Part shown: positions 45,304 through 54,525 of the stretch, one piece after another | Position numbering within the stretch: position 1 is the stretch's first letter | Layout of the letters: each line of letters begins with the position of its first letter | Assembly (NCBI RefSeq): GCF_018613875.1 | Contig: NZ_JAGGPJ010000029.1 | Location: 1 to 64,000 of the forward strand | Length of the DNA stretch: 64,000 bases | Origin: Arthrobacter sp. ISL-28 | Lineage (GTDB): Bacteria > Actinomycetota > Actinomycetes > Actinomycetales > Micrococcaceae | Reading direction: 5' to 3' | Notes under the pieces: model-generated | Databases searched by the model: none | Told to the model about the DNA's origin: nothing | What the model saw: the letters and a program-made list of their open reading frames with translations, nothing else | Position numbers and translations under genes: made by a program

Positions 45304-45942
45304 AGAAGCAGCCATTGAAGGCGGCACCTCCCGTGCTGCGCACCACCGGACCCCTCCTAGGAAACCCAGAGAACTCGGGTTCGACCAGGGCCCCGTCCTT
45401 GCGGGGCGATGCGTTCAAGCCGGTAAGGGATCTGCAGGTGATATCGGACCGTAGCGACAGGAACGCTGCAGGGAGCCGCGATCTTCGACGGCGCAATACC
45501 CTGCAAATGACTTCTGGCCCTGAGCGCCGGATGCCGTGGCGACTACCGGGTGCTGTTCGCCCTTGATGTCGAAGGGCACACCTTAATATGTGCACCGCAT
45601 CGAGCACCGCCTTCGGAATCGCATGCCCGGTCGGATATGCCCCGGGATGTTCGCTTTTATTGTCTACGGGCGAGTCGGATGAACCAGCTCGCACCCTTGA
45701 ACACCTTGTCCGCGAGAATACCTTCATCCCTTACCTGACCTATATTTATGGGTTGCCCGTCGCGCTGGTAGGAGCTTATGGCGTCATCAACCAGTACGGA
45801 CTGAAGATCCTCGGTGGACCGATCGGCGGATGTTCTCCGCCTGAGGACCCTTCGGGCCCTGGGCTACCTCGAACTGAACCTTCTGGTTCTCTTCAAGTGA
45901 GCGGTAACCGCTGGAAGCGATCGCGGAGTAATGGGCAAAGAC
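45304..45942. other. Intergenic region, no gene recognised
   Basis: Several short open frames exist, for example LGYLELNLLVLFK near 45860 on the plus strand, but none has a family resemblance or a good start. It may be remnant DNA. Confidence 0.35.
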
Positions 45943-46446
45943 CTATCCCAGGGCGTCGCACAGGGCGGGGCCGAACAGGTCCTCGGTGAAGACCTGGTGC
46001 TGGCCTGCTTTGCTGACTACGTCCCGTTCCGTCTGGTCGCTGTAGACAATCCGCCCCACCTCCTGCAAGGTAGTGCCGTCGCCTGATTCGTTTGCAATGT
46101 AGCGGAAGCCCACGACCGTGAGCTGGCCCGTTTTTGCGTCCCAGGTTTCAACCAGACGTGTCCTCACAACGATGGCCTCTTGCGTCTCGAGGTTCATCCA
46201 GACATCGGCCGGGTCGGAGCTGAACTGCTGGACCTTTGTCACCTCTCCCCTCGAGTTCGAGAAACGTGTGTAGCGAGTCGTCACGTTATAGCTGACAGAG
46301 GCAGCGAACTCGCCGCAGTCCACTACGAAGAAGCCCGACGTGGCGAATGGGCCGGAGCGTTCCGGGGCAGCGGCCACTGCTGGGACGGCGGTAGCGAACA
46401 GCATTCCCGCGACGGCTGCGGATGCCAGGAAACGGAGACGGGACAT
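45943..46446 (-). CDS. Secreted protein of unknown function
   Basis: From the ATG at 46446 (GGAAGG upstream) the protein has 167 residues with a signal peptide MSRLRFLASAAVAGMLFATAVPAVAAA. The mature part (about 140 residues, two cysteines: VDCGEF and ALCDALG) has no motif I recognise. It is rich in beta-type residues (VSYNVTTRYTRFSNSRGEV, LTVVGFRYIANESGDG), so a small beta-barrel or beta-sandwich is likely. It lies on the opposite strand from another orphan secreted protein at 47111. Confidence 0.75.
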   Translation of the reverse strand: MSRLRFLASAAVAGMLFATAVPAVAAAPERSGPFATSGFFVVDCGEFAASVSYNVTTRYTRFSNSRGEVTKVQQFSSDPADVWMNLETQEAIVVRTRLVETWDAKTGQLTVVGFRYIANESGDGTTLQEVGRIVYSDQTERDVVSKAGQHQVFTEDLFGPALCDALG

Positions 46447-46567
46447 GAGAGTGCCTTCCATGCTGAGCGGTCGAGGCGTCCATTGGAAAGGCGCCGGTGC
46501 ATGAATGGTGCCCGTGCCGAGTGGCAGCGTCAAGTGCTGGCGCTAAGGTCGAATCGATGTTGGCCGA

Positions 46568-46645
46568 CCCATGAATGTTTGCCCACGCGGCCACGGCCAG
46601 CAAGGACTTCATCCGCGCGTCCATCGAGTAGCCGACGATCCTTCC
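46568..46645 (-). pseudogene. IS3-type transposase (rve integrase) scrap
   Basis: About 26 codons on the minus strand, RIVGYSMDARMKSLLAVAAW, match the conserved core of IS3-family OrfB integrases, ahead of the Asp-containing VHSDRG block that is missing here. No inverted repeats or DDE residues remain. Confidence 0.65.
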
Positions 46646-46664
46646 GGGAGCACGGCTGCCTTGC

Positions 46665-46839
46665 CGACGGAACAAAGCTTCTGCCCGATTATTTTGATAA
46701 AGACCGAAAGCTGAACGGGTTGGTCATCCTTGATGTGACGACGCCGACCGGCGAGGTTGCCTTCGTTCCGAACGGCATTGGGGGCTGGGTCTGGGAGTAC
46801 CCCGGGGATGATTCGGGAACCAGAATCGGACCAGCTTGA
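46665..46839 (+). pseudogene. C-terminal scrap of an unidentified protein
   Basis: The reading TKLLPDYFDKDRKLNGLVILDVTTPTGEVAF with an end RIGPA-stop has coding-like composition but no start or upstream domain. I cannot assign a family. Confidence 0.25.
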
Positions 46840-47110
46840 TGGAATCTCCATTATCGGCGTTCGGTGATAGCGCCATCTGGTGCAAGAAGCCGTCATCTAA
46901 AAACCGGACGGAGCTCGCCAGACCGGCAGCCCAACTTGATCGTCGTGAGAGGGCTCGAGCGCCCGGCCGTCGCTGCGCTCCCAAGGCGCGCCAGCTTTGA
47001 TCGCCCGAGGAGACAAAACGCTAACGATTGGATTAATCCCTTGTGCTGGGGATGAATGCGATGCGACCATCATTTTCACCGGCAGCAAACTCTCGAAAGT
47101 CAGGTGTAGC

Positions 47111-47668
47111 ATGCGCACTTCCGTCCGTTCCTTCGCTTCGTCACTGGTCGCGGCCATGGGAGTCACTCTCCTCGTGGCGCCCTCGGCTTCTGCAGCGAAC
47201 CAAGTCGTCAGCGACAAGTACAGCGGGGAGTTCGCCTACGCGACCTCTCAAACGAGGAGCCCCGACGGGTGCATCGTCGCCCAGAGGGATCTGCTCGCCT
47301 TTGACAAGGGGTTCGGCCCTACGGTCGCGTACTACGACTTCATGGTCAACGAGTGCACCATGGAGGTCCTGCGCGACGTGTACGGCACTGCCCCTGCGGA
47401 AGCCTTCGACTTCAACCGCAACGCCGTCCACGCGAAGGCAAGCGTGCCGCTCACGGATGGGACGATGCTCGCCGTCGATCTGCGGTGGAACGCCGTCGGC
47501 GCGCCGACCCAGCAGGGATTCAGCACGAGGATCGTCGAGCCAGGCGTCTACCAGTATGTCTCCACCAGCTCGGGATCGTTCTCCGAGGCATCCTTGAGCG
47601 GCTCACCGCTCTTCGACGAGGCGCACATCTCGCAGTCGAAGGGCAGCAGGCTGGAGATCCGCCACTAG
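47111..47668 (+). CDS. Secreted protein of unknown function
   Basis: The ATG at 47111 (CAGG upstream) gives 185 residues with a signal peptide ending SASAAN. The mature protein has two cysteines (DGCIVAQRD and VNECTME) that may form a disulfide, and strands such as TVAYYDFMVN, VPLTDGTMLAVDLRWNAVG. No known family was recognised. Like 45943-46446 it is a small beta-rich secreted orphan. A frame to 46997 exists but lacks a signal peptide at its start. Confidence 0.75.
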   Translation: MRTSVRSFASSLVAAMGVTLLVAPSASAANQVVSDKYSGEFAYATSQTRSPDGCIVAQRDLLAFDKGFGPTVAYYDFMVNECTMEVLRDVYGTAPAEAFDFNRNAVHAKASVPLTDGTMLAVDLRWNAVGAPTQQGFSTRIVEPGVYQYVSTSSGSFSEASLSGSPLFDEAHISQSKGSRLEIRH

Positions 47669-47694
47669 CTTCCGTGTCGTGCGCTGAGCCGGGA

Positions 47695-47717
47695 AGGGGC
47701 GACCGTGCAGCGCCCCT
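47695..47717 (+). terminator. Terminator hairpin after the secreted protein gene
   Basis: AGGGGCG and CGCCCCT pair over 7 bp around a 9-base loop, 27 bp after the stop codon. No T-run follows. Confidence 0.5.
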
Positions 47718-47737
47718 ACTCCGCTGTATGCCATCTA

Positions 47738-47974
47738 TCAGGAGCACGTGCACCGCCGAGTCGGGGCCGCGGAGGGTGAGGAATCCGATGCATTCGCGGG
47801 GCTGGAAGCCGAGGGAGCGGGGAAATGGGCGAGCAGGTCGGTGGCCCGGAATATGCAGTCGCCGGCTTGGACATCCGCAGGTTGAGCCAGAGCGAGGAGC
47901 CGCTCCCATTGCGCGTCAGTAAGATGCGGCGCGTTCTCGGACCTCATGCTGGGCTGGTTTACACGATCACTCAT
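47738..47974 (-). pseudogene. Possible remnant of a cNMP-binding-type sensor domain
   Basis: From an ATG at 47974 the reading LTDAQWERLLALAQPADVQAGDCIFRATD resembles the start of a cyclic-nucleotide-binding (Crp-type) domain, but it then breaks. A second frame supplies LGFQPRECIGFLTLRGPDSAVHVLL. Probably a frameshifted fragment. Confidence 0.3.
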
Positions 47975-48096
47975 ATCAGATGAGTGGGGCGACCCAAGCC
48001 GTCGGAGCAATGACGCCTAAGCCGCGAGACCGGTGCGGTGCAGATGATGCGCGGCATCCGAAAAGAGGATGTGGGGTCAGGCCTCCGGACAGGACA

Positions 48097-48136
48097 AACC
48101 CCTCCCCTTCCCGGCTGTCCGGGATGAGGAGGGGTT
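48097..48136. terminator. Strong terminator downstream of the DoxX gene
   Basis: AACCCCTCC and GGAGGGGTT arms enclose an inner CCGG/CCGG stem-loop (nested hairpin). It lies 18 bp after the DoxX stop on the minus strand. Confidence 0.75.
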
Positions 48137-48153
48137 CCTCGCGCGCAGCGAGG

Positions 48154-48498
48154 TCAGAGCGCCATAGCCCTGAGAAGGACCACGGCGACGCTGACTCCGA
48201 GCAGGACGGCAGCACTGGTCACGGCGCGATGCCCGACGCGCAAGTGCGTAACGATCGCCCCAGCGAAGTAAAGAACTGCACCAATTCCAGCTGCGATGCC
48301 GACGGGCCACCAGGCCAAACCGACGAGCAGACCGGCTGCAGCGGCCATTTCAAGGGTGGCGAGCACTGGCGCCGCTTTGGTTGCTTTCACAAGCTCCAGA
48401 ACGGCCATCTGTTTAGGGTCTTTGCGAAGCTTTCCGACGGCGGAGAACACGAGCAGGGCCGAGAAAAGGACGCTAAGGATGGATGCTGCAATAAACAC
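48154..48498 (-). CDS. DoxX-family membrane protein
   Basis: The GTG at 48498 gives 114 residues with four hydrophobic helices (ILSVLFSALLVFSAVGKL, VLATLEMAAAAGLLVGLAWW, IAAGIGAVLYFAGAIV, AAVLLGVSVAVVLL). KLRKDPKQM follows helix 1 as in DoxX-like proteins. Members are small quinone- or redox-associated membrane proteins of unclear role. No clear ribosome-binding site is present. Confidence 0.82.
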   Translation of the reverse strand: MFIAASILSVLFSALLVFSAVGKLRKDPKQMAVLELVKATKAAPVLATLEMAAAAGLLVGLAWWPVGIAAGIGAVLYFAGAIVTHLRVGHRAVTSAAVLLGVSVAVVLLRAMAL

Positions 48499-48647
48499 GA
48501 GTGGAGGTATCCCATTCTGACGATGATGAGTGGATGGTTTCCGTGGTGATGAAGGCGCACGGATTCGCCGTATTCGGTGAGGTGCCCTGACAGGACCGAG
48601 GCCAGCTTCACGGCCGAGTTAGCGGCCGTGAAGAGGGCTCGCGGTTA

Positions 48648-49691
48648 TCAGGCTGCGGAGGCGAGCGATTCGGCGCGGACGATCGGGGCTACACGGGTGC
48701 CGAGGAGTTCGATGGATCGCATGACCTCTCTGTGCGGCATGGTTCCGACGCTGATCTGCATGAGGAAGCGCTCGTTGCCGAAGACACTCTGCTGGAACAG
48801 GATCTTCTCGGCGACGTCCTCGGGGGACCCTGCGACGAGGGCTCCCTGCAGGGAGGTCCCCAGCCCGTAGTGCTGCTTCGTCGGCAGGGCCGAGAAGGGG
48901 GCATTGAGGAAGGCGCTCATCCCGGACTGGAAGTACGGGTAGCTCAGATCGATGGCCTGCTCTTTGCTGTCAGCGACATACCCGTGGGCGTTGATGCTGA
49001 TCTTGACAGCGCTCTCCGGGTGGCCGGCCTCGAGGGCGCTTGACCGGTACAGGTCCACCAAAGGAGCCAAGCGCCGGACGTCACCGGCGATGATGCCCAG
49101 AGACAGGGGCAGCCCAAGCTTGCCGGCACGGATGGCCGACGACGGTGATCCACCCACCCCTACCCATAGGGGCAGCTGATCCTGTGCCGGGCGGGGGTAA
49201 ACACCCTGGCCCGACAGAGGAGCACGGTGGCGGCCCGACCAGGTCACCCTCTCGTTAGCGCGGATCTTCAGCAGAAGGTCCAGCTTCTCCTCGAAGAGAG
49301 TGTCGTAGTCCGACAGGTCGTATCCGAACAAAGGGAACGACTCCGTGAAGGAGCCGCGGCCGGCCATGATTTCCGCACGTCCGCCGGAGAGCAGGTCGAG
49401 CGTCGCGAAGTCCTGATGCACCCGCACCGGATCTGACGAGCTGAGCACGGTCACGGCACTGGTCAGCCGGATCTTCCCGGTTCGTGCGGCGGCAGCCGCA
49501 AGAACAACAGCCGGACTCGCAGCAGCAAAGTCTTCACGATGATGCTCCCCGAGCCCATACACGTCGAGGCCAACCTGATCGGCCAGCTCGATCTCCTCGA
49601 CGAGATCCTTCAGGCGTTCCTGAGGACTAATCCGGCGCCCGGTATTCGGGTCAGCAACGGCCTCTGCAAAGGAATAAACGCCCAACTCCAT
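48648..49691 (-). CDS. LLM-class flavin-dependent oxidoreductase
   Basis: The 347-residue luciferase-like protein has GLGEHHREDF, LTSAVTVLSSSDPVRVHQDFATLDLLSGGRAEIMAGRGSF and PLWVGVGGSPSSAIRAGKLGLPL, the flavin/F420-binding barrel. It is of the family often found with TetR regulators and acts on diverse small molecules. The TetR gene at 49796 diverges 104 bp away and probably controls it. The DoxX gene lies 149 bp downstream. Confidence 0.9.
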   Translation of the reverse strand: MELGVYSFAEAVADPNTGRRISPQERLKDLVEEIELADQVGLDVYGLGEHHREDFAAASPAVVLAAAAARTGKIRLTSAVTVLSSSDPVRVHQDFATLDLLSGGRAEIMAGRGSFTESFPLFGYDLSDYDTLFEEKLDLLLKIRANERVTWSGRHRAPLSGQGVYPRPAQDQLPLWVGVGGSPSSAIRAGKLGLPLSLGIIAGDVRRLAPLVDLYRSSALEAGHPESAVKISINAHGYVADSKEQAIDLSYPYFQSGMSAFLNAPFSALPTKQHYGLGTSLQGALVAGSPEDVAEKILFQQSVFGNERFLMQISVGTMPHREVMRSIELLGTRVAPIVRAESLASAA

Positions 49692-49795
49692 GATAATCTC
49701 CCATTCCTAGTGTTCCGGAGGATTGTCTCCGGTAAGTGTAATGCGTAGACCCATCTCCGTATTCCCGAGAACGAAAAAAAATGAGGGGTTGTGTC

Positions 49796-50509
49796 ATGCC
49801 GAGCGAGGATCGAGGGAGTAAGTCCGTACGGGCTCGTACGCCGCGTCGGGACAGTCTCCGCAACAGGGAAGCGCTCATCGAAGCAGCGCGGCTCGCATTC
49901 GCGGCGGAAGGCCTCAATGCATCGCTGGACGCTATCGCGACATCGGCCGGAGTTGGCGTCGGAACCCTCTATAGGCACTTTCCTAGCCGATCGGATTTGT
50001 GGGGCGTGGTCCTGGTCGAACCCTTGAACGAGCAGTTGCGCCTTGTCGAAGAGGCCCTGCGGGACGAAGACAAATGGGCGGGCCTCTCCGGCTATATCAT
50101 GGCCAGTTGCGGGCTCGAGGCTGACAGCCGCGGCTATCTCAACCTCATGACGACCCGACTCGATGGATCGGACACATTGGCGGCGCTCCGCCGGCGGATT
50201 CAGGCACTCATCGAAGAACTCGTTCGCCAAGCACGTGACGCCGGCGCGGTTCGTTCCGATTTCAGGGCAGAAGATCTCGTCTTCATCATGCTCGCCAACA
50301 GTCGCATCGCAGAGGCCACCAGAGATGTGGCCCCCGGCGCGTGGCGGCGCAATGTCGAGCTCTTCCTCGACGGCATCCGGCCAGACAGAGCGACACCCCT
50401 CACCGAACCGCCGATGAAGCCCAGCCAGGTCGCACGCACGATGATGCGCCCGCGACTCCGGGATCCGCGCCGCTCGGCAGGAACGACGAAGAAGGGCACC
50501 GACACCTAA
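49796..50509 (+). CDS. TetR-family transcriptional regulator
   Basis: The ATG at 49796 (AGGGG upstream) gives 237 residues. The helix-turn-helix is NREALIEAARLAFAAEGLNASLDAIATSAGVGVGTLYRHFPSRSDL. The C-terminus is a ligand domain ending in a basic tail (RPRLRDPRRSAGTTKKGTD). It diverges from the LLM oxidoreductase gene, its likely target. Confidence 0.9.
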   Translation: MPSEDRGSKSVRARTPRRDSLRNREALIEAARLAFAAEGLNASLDAIATSAGVGVGTLYRHFPSRSDLWGVVLVEPLNEQLRLVEEALRDEDKWAGLSGYIMASCGLEADSRGYLNLMTTRLDGSDTLAALRRRIQALIEELVRQARDAGAVRSDFRAEDLVFIMLANSRIAEATRDVAPGAWRRNVELFLDGIRPDRATPLTEPPMKPSQVARTMMRPRLRDPRRSAGTTKKGTDT

Positions 50510-50512
50510 GAG

Positions 50513-50535
50513 GCTGCCACCTCTGGAGTGGCAGC
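50513..50535 (+). terminator. Terminator after the TetR gene
   Basis: GCTGCCAC and GTGGCAGC pair perfectly (8 bp) around a 7-base loop, 3 bp after the TetR stop. Confidence 0.65.
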
Positions 50536-51310
50536 GCCCGGCGCACACGCAGGTGCAGCACATCGGATGCATCGTCTGTCGCCCTGGCCACCGCAGTAGC
50601 GAAAACCGCCCTAGGGACCACCGCAGCCCACAGATAGGCCCACAACGGCACCAGGGCGTTTTCCAGCAGCAGGAGTGGGGAAGGCCCATGAGGGCCGTCC
50701 GCCGCGAACAGACATGATGCTCATACTGGCCCGGCCTTCAAGCATCTGGGATATTCGTCCGGGGCTGGTGGTCGGCTGCAGCAAGAGTCGGGAACGACAA
50801 AAAACGAGTACTCGTTACGCGTGTCCCCGTAAACCTTTGGCTGTTTACTGGAACCACGAAACCGGGCAGCAACGCGTTGGGGGGGGCTGCCCGGCACGCC
50901 GCCCCATGAGAATGGGGCAAGGACGCAGGCGATGGTTCGGGGGCCTCAGGAACTGGTCCCTGAGCCATCGCAGGCACCAGGCCATTCAGCCTTTTACTCA
51001 GCTCGCTGCTGGTGCCCCCTCCTTGGATGTGCGGCTACTAGGGCCGCAAGAGATTCCTGCTGTTCCACCCCATAAAGGCAGCCGCGGAGTACGACCATCG
51101 CCTGTTCTGCAGCCCGGATACGGTCCTTCGACCTCATCCCCGACGTCATGACGGGTTGACCGGCACTGAAATCTTTTGGTGCGATAATCGCAGGATTCAA
51201 GCGTCGCCCGAACCACCTGTTGGAGGCGAAGGACCTCGCCTGAGAGCTGCAAACTTTGCACAGACTACCGCCTGGCCGGCAAGAGACTTTCCGCTCGTCA
51301 TTAGCGATGT
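50536..51310. other. 775-bp gene-poor region with a 14-bp palindrome
   Basis: No convincing gene. A minus-strand frame at 50994-51200 (68 codons, SKDRIRAAEQAMVVLRGCLYG) has a helical, coding-like look but no clear family. AACGAGTACTCGTT at 50803-50816 is a perfect palindrome. A bulged GGCCTCAGG/CCTGAGCC stem lies near 50942-50965. Confidence 0.4.
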
Positions 51311-52996
51311 TTATGCTGCTCGGGCTAGGCAGCGTTGCTCGTCTTGGCGCCTGCCGAGCTCGGCAAAACTAGCTGCCGCCTCCCGAAACAGGGCGATGGC
51401 TTGATCCTCGTGACCCTCTGCGCGGCGCAGGACGGCTCGTGCTTCCCAGAGGGCGGCGTGCCATGGTCCGCCAGGCCACATACCAGCGAGCTGTTCGGCG
51501 TTGGCGAGCCGGCGGCGGGCGGCGTCCAGCTTCCCTGCCAGTGCGTAATTCGTCGCTGCGGCGACTTGATAACCCATCGAGCACGGCGGACAGACGCTCC
51601 TACCGGCCAGAGCGGCGTCGGCTCGCTCGATGATGCGGACCGCTTGCGCCGGAGATCTGGCTGCCTCAGCGAGCACCCCGTAAAGCCGTACAACGAGGTG
51701 CGGCTCAAGCCACGTTGACGCTGCGGCAGCCAAGGCGCGACTGGCTGCCCGAGCAGCCTCCTCGGGCCGATCCTGCGCGAGGTCAACCTCAGCCATTCGT
51801 TGCAGTGTCACGATCTCGCCGGCCGGGGCCCCGGCCCGCCGGTGCAGCTCGAGCGCGGACTGGAGCAGACTGCGCGCGTCGCCGAGCTCACCGGAGAACA
51901 GTGCCGCCTCCCCCAGCAACAGGTCGGCGATGGCCAGGCCACGCACCGAGCCTGCTCGCTCAGCGATCGTGCGCAGACGCGCTACTCGCCGCGCAATGTT
52001 CCGGTGCCCGTCCGGCCCGCACAGGCAGAACTCGGCGAGGCACAACTGTGCTTCGAGAATGTAGCCGGAGCGCTCGGAGTCGTGGCGGGTGAACTCCACG
52101 AACTCGGCCTCGAACACCTCGGGCCAGCGGTCCTGCATGTTCGCCGCGATCGCCAACACCGCGCTGGCCTCGCCGATCTCTCGGCCCAGGTTCGCTTGCA
52201 TGGCCAGCTCGCGTGCACGTCGGGCGTATGACGTGGCTTCGATGAGGTCGCCGCTGTTGAGTGCGATGAGTGCTCGCGCCAATGTGGCCCGCGTGCGATT
52301 CTCCGCGCGCCGGCTGTCCTCGGCGATGGCCTCCTCGTAGACCGCGACCGTCGCCGCCCCTGGGCCGATGCCCAAGTCGGCCCGCAACCGCCGACGGAGT
52401 CGCTCGAACTGGCGGATCGCGCCCTGGCGATCGCCCGCGTCGAGCGCGCGAATCATGATCGCGCGGTGGGCGTCCTCGTCCGTTGGCTCGGCCTTGACCA
52501 CGTCGTCCCACCGGGCCGCGGCCTTGAGCAGACGCAGGTACAGCGCACGGAGCCGATCGCGGGGGTCCTCGGCCCACACGGCGAATCGATCATCAGGAAG
52601 CAGGTCGCCTCGGTAAAGGGCGAGCGCCTCGGCCGCCCCTGCCGATGAGGCGAGTGCGGCACGCCCGTCCGCTTCGAACCGTTCCGCGTCGATGGAGACC
52701 TCGGCGTCGGGCAGCAGCACCAGCAGGTCGCCGCGCGCCTGCACGGCATCTGACGAGCCGAGGGCGGCGCGCGCGAAATGCATTGCCTTGCGTAGGTTCG
52801 AAGCGGCAGCTTGCGCGCTGAGGTCGGGCCAGAGCAGATCGGCGACAACGTCCCTGTGCAGCCGGTGCCCTTCCGCGAGGGCGAGGATCTTGACGAGTCC
52901 GGCCGCTTTGGTCCGTTTCCATGCGTCGGCCGGAACCGTCCGGCCGTCAACCACGACACGGAACGCGCCCAGCATGACAATGGCGCACGTCTCCAC
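51311..52996 (-). CDS. SARP-type (BTAD) transcriptional regulator
   Basis: The 561-residue protein has an OmpR-like N-terminal DNA-binding part (METCAIVMLGAFRVVVDGRTVPADAWKRTKAAGLVKILAL with HRDVVADLLWPDLSAQAAASNLRKAMHFARAAL) and a BTAD helical domain (SIDAERFEADGRAALA, LRADLGIGPG). The rest is alanine-rich TPR-like helices. Such regulators integrate nutritional or stress signals. It diverges by 109 bp from the peroxiredoxin gene and likely controls it. Confidence 0.88.
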   Translation of the reverse strand: METCAIVMLGAFRVVVDGRTVPADAWKRTKAAGLVKILALAEGHRLHRDVVADLLWPDLSAQAAASNLRKAMHFARAALGSSDAVQARGDLLVLLPDAEVSIDAERFEADGRAALASSAGAAEALALYRGDLLPDDRFAVWAEDPRDRLRALYLRLLKAAARWDDVVKAEPTDEDAHRAIMIRALDAGDRQGAIRQFERLRRRLRADLGIGPGAATVAVYEEAIAEDSRRAENRTRATLARALIALNSGDLIEATSYARRARELAMQANLGREIGEASAVLAIAANMQDRWPEVFEAEFVEFTRHDSERSGYILEAQLCLAEFCLCGPDGHRNIARRVARLRTIAERAGSVRGLAIADLLLGEAALFSGELGDARSLLQSALELHRRAGAPAGEIVTLQRMAEVDLAQDRPEEAARAASRALAAAASTWLEPHLVVRLYGVLAEAARSPAQAVRIIERADAALAGRSVCPPCSMGYQVAAATNYALAGKLDAARRRLANAEQLAGMWPGGPWHAALWEARAVLRRAEGHEDQAIALFREAAASFAELGRRQDEQRCLARAA

Positions 52997-53105
52997 GCCC
53001 CCATGGTAGCTGGGGGAACGGTCGGGGAACAGGGTCGCCGTATCGTCAGAAGTGACGGCGAGCCAATTGGCTCCGTCATCACATCACAAAGCCCAGGAGG
53101 ACATG

Positions 53106-53762
53106 ATGGGACTGCAACTCGGTGAGATCGCACCCGATTTCTCCGCCAAGACGACCGCCGGCGACATCCGCTTCCACGACTGGCTCGGAGACTCATGGGG
53201 AGTGTTGTTCTCGCACCCGAAGGACTTCACGCCGGTCTGCACGACCGAGCTCGGCTACATGGCCAAGATCAAGCCCGAGTTCGACCGACGCGGAGTCAAG
53301 ATCATCGGCTTGTCCGTAGACTCGACAACTGATCACGAGCGGTGGGCCGCCGATATCGAAGAGACGCAGGGGGCTCGCCCGAATTACCCCGTGATCGGTG
53401 ACGACGACTACACCGTGACGAAGCTTTACGGCATGCTCCCGGCAGCCACGTCCGGGGACGCCAAGAGCCGCACGCCCGCGGACAACCAGACCGTCCGCAA
53501 CGTGTTCGTAATTGGGCCGGACAAGAAGATCAAGCTGATCCTCGTCTACCCCATGACGACTGGACGCAACTTCGACGAAGTGCTTCGCGTCGTCGACTCG
53601 CTTCAGCTCACTGCGAAGCATCGGGTGGCAACGCCGGTGAATTGGAAGCAAGGCGAGGACGTCATCATCGCCGGCGCCGTCCCGAACAGCGAGGCTCGCG
53701 AGATCTTTGGCGATTGGAAGGAGCCCAAGCCGTACATTCGGATCGTGCGGCAGCCGGTGTGA
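53106..53762 (+). CDS. 1-Cys peroxiredoxin (PRDX6/AhpE-like)
   Basis: The ATG at 53106 has AGGAGG at spacing 5, so it is preferred over the ATG 3 bp earlier. The 218-residue protein has the catalytic Thr42-Cys45 motif PKDFTPVCTTELG and the C-terminal PRDX6 arm (NWKQGEDVIIAGAVPNSEAREIFGDWKEPKPYIRIV). No second resolving cysteine is visible, so it is of the 1-Cys class. It reduces hydrogen or organic peroxides in the cytoplasm. Confidence 0.93.
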   Translation: MGLQLGEIAPDFSAKTTAGDIRFHDWLGDSWGVLFSHPKDFTPVCTTELGYMAKIKPEFDRRGVKIIGLSVDSTTDHERWAADIEETQGARPNYPVIGDDDYTVTKLYGMLPAATSGDAKSRTPADNQTVRNVFVIGPDKKIKLILVYPMTTGRNFDEVLRVVDSLQLTAKHRVATPVNWKQGEDVIIAGAVPNSEAREIFGDWKEPKPYIRIVRQPV

Positions 53763-53895
53763 TCGCGCATGAGAGTGGACACTGACATGATCCTGAACCA
53801 GCCTGCTCCGGCTAGCCTGTCGCATGCCGAAGTGGACCCTGTGGCGGCGCACCGCCTGGCGCGGCGGGGAAGCATGGTCGTCCAGCGCGCGGACC

Positions 53896-54190
53896 GCTCA
53901 ACGGCAAGACGTCTGTCCCGGCGCACATCGGCGGTGTGGTGATGCCCAATGCACACTTCTACGTGCGCAACCACTTCCGACCTCGAGGTCACGGGCCTCG
54001 TGGAGCGTCACTCTGTTGCTGAGCCTGCCGGATCTGGACCGGTTGCACTTCGAAACCTGTGTTGTCACGCTCGAATGCGCCGGGAACGGGCGCCGTTTTC
54101 TGACCGATATACGGCGAACCGTGCGGTCCCGGAGCGGTCAGCGCGGCCGAATGGACCGGCGTCCCGCTTGGCGTTCCGACCTTGGTGTGA
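53896..54190 (+). pseudogene. Sulfite-oxidase-type molybdopterin oxidoreductase remnant
   Basis: The reading LNGKTSVPAHIGGVVMPNAHFYVRNHF, then after a shift VVTLECAGNGRRFL (the cofactor-binding core), then after another shift EPCGPGAVSAAEWTGVPLGVPTLV-stop, is a shuffled sulfite oxidase-family protein. At least two frame changes are needed, and the middle is shortened. It follows the peroxiredoxin gene by about 130 bp. Confidence 0.8.
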
Positions 54191-54277
54191 GGGCAATTGA
54201 GCTTGCGTGCCTGGGTACGTGGGGATTGACGGAGCAAGAGCCTTCTGGGAGACCGGAAAGGTCACTCCGGGTTGCTC

Positions 54278-54454
54278 ATGATTCGTACTCCAACGCCAGC
54301 AAAGCTTTATGACCAGCTCTCAAGAAACGTGGCAACGCCCGCCAAGGTGCGCGCAAGCGCTACTCAAGGGGCGGCTGACAACAGGGCTTGGGCCGCGGCA
54401 TTGGCCGACGACGCTGCGAAGCGAGGTCTGAAAAAGACCAGGGTGACCGCCTAG
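54278..54454 (+). CDS. Small hypothetical protein
   Basis: An ATG at 54278 opens a 58-codon reading, TPTPAKLYDQLSRNVATPAKVRASATQGAADNRAWAAALADDAAKRGLKKTRVTA, mostly helical and alanine-rich. It has no good ribosome-binding site or recognised family and may be a scrap of a longer protein. Confidence 0.3.
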   Translation: MIRTPTPAKLYDQLSRNVATPAKVRASATQGAADNRAWAAALADDAAKRGLKKTRVTA

Positions 54455-54525
54455 CTTAATTGAACGGATGCACTCAAAGAAGGTGATACGGCCAGGGGAA
54501 CGCAGTTCTTTTCAAACTGGCAGCT

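Noticed and set aside
49610..50689. 359-codon minus-strand frame across the TetR gene
   Set aside because: It runs antisense to TetR and into the LLM gene, with no family content.
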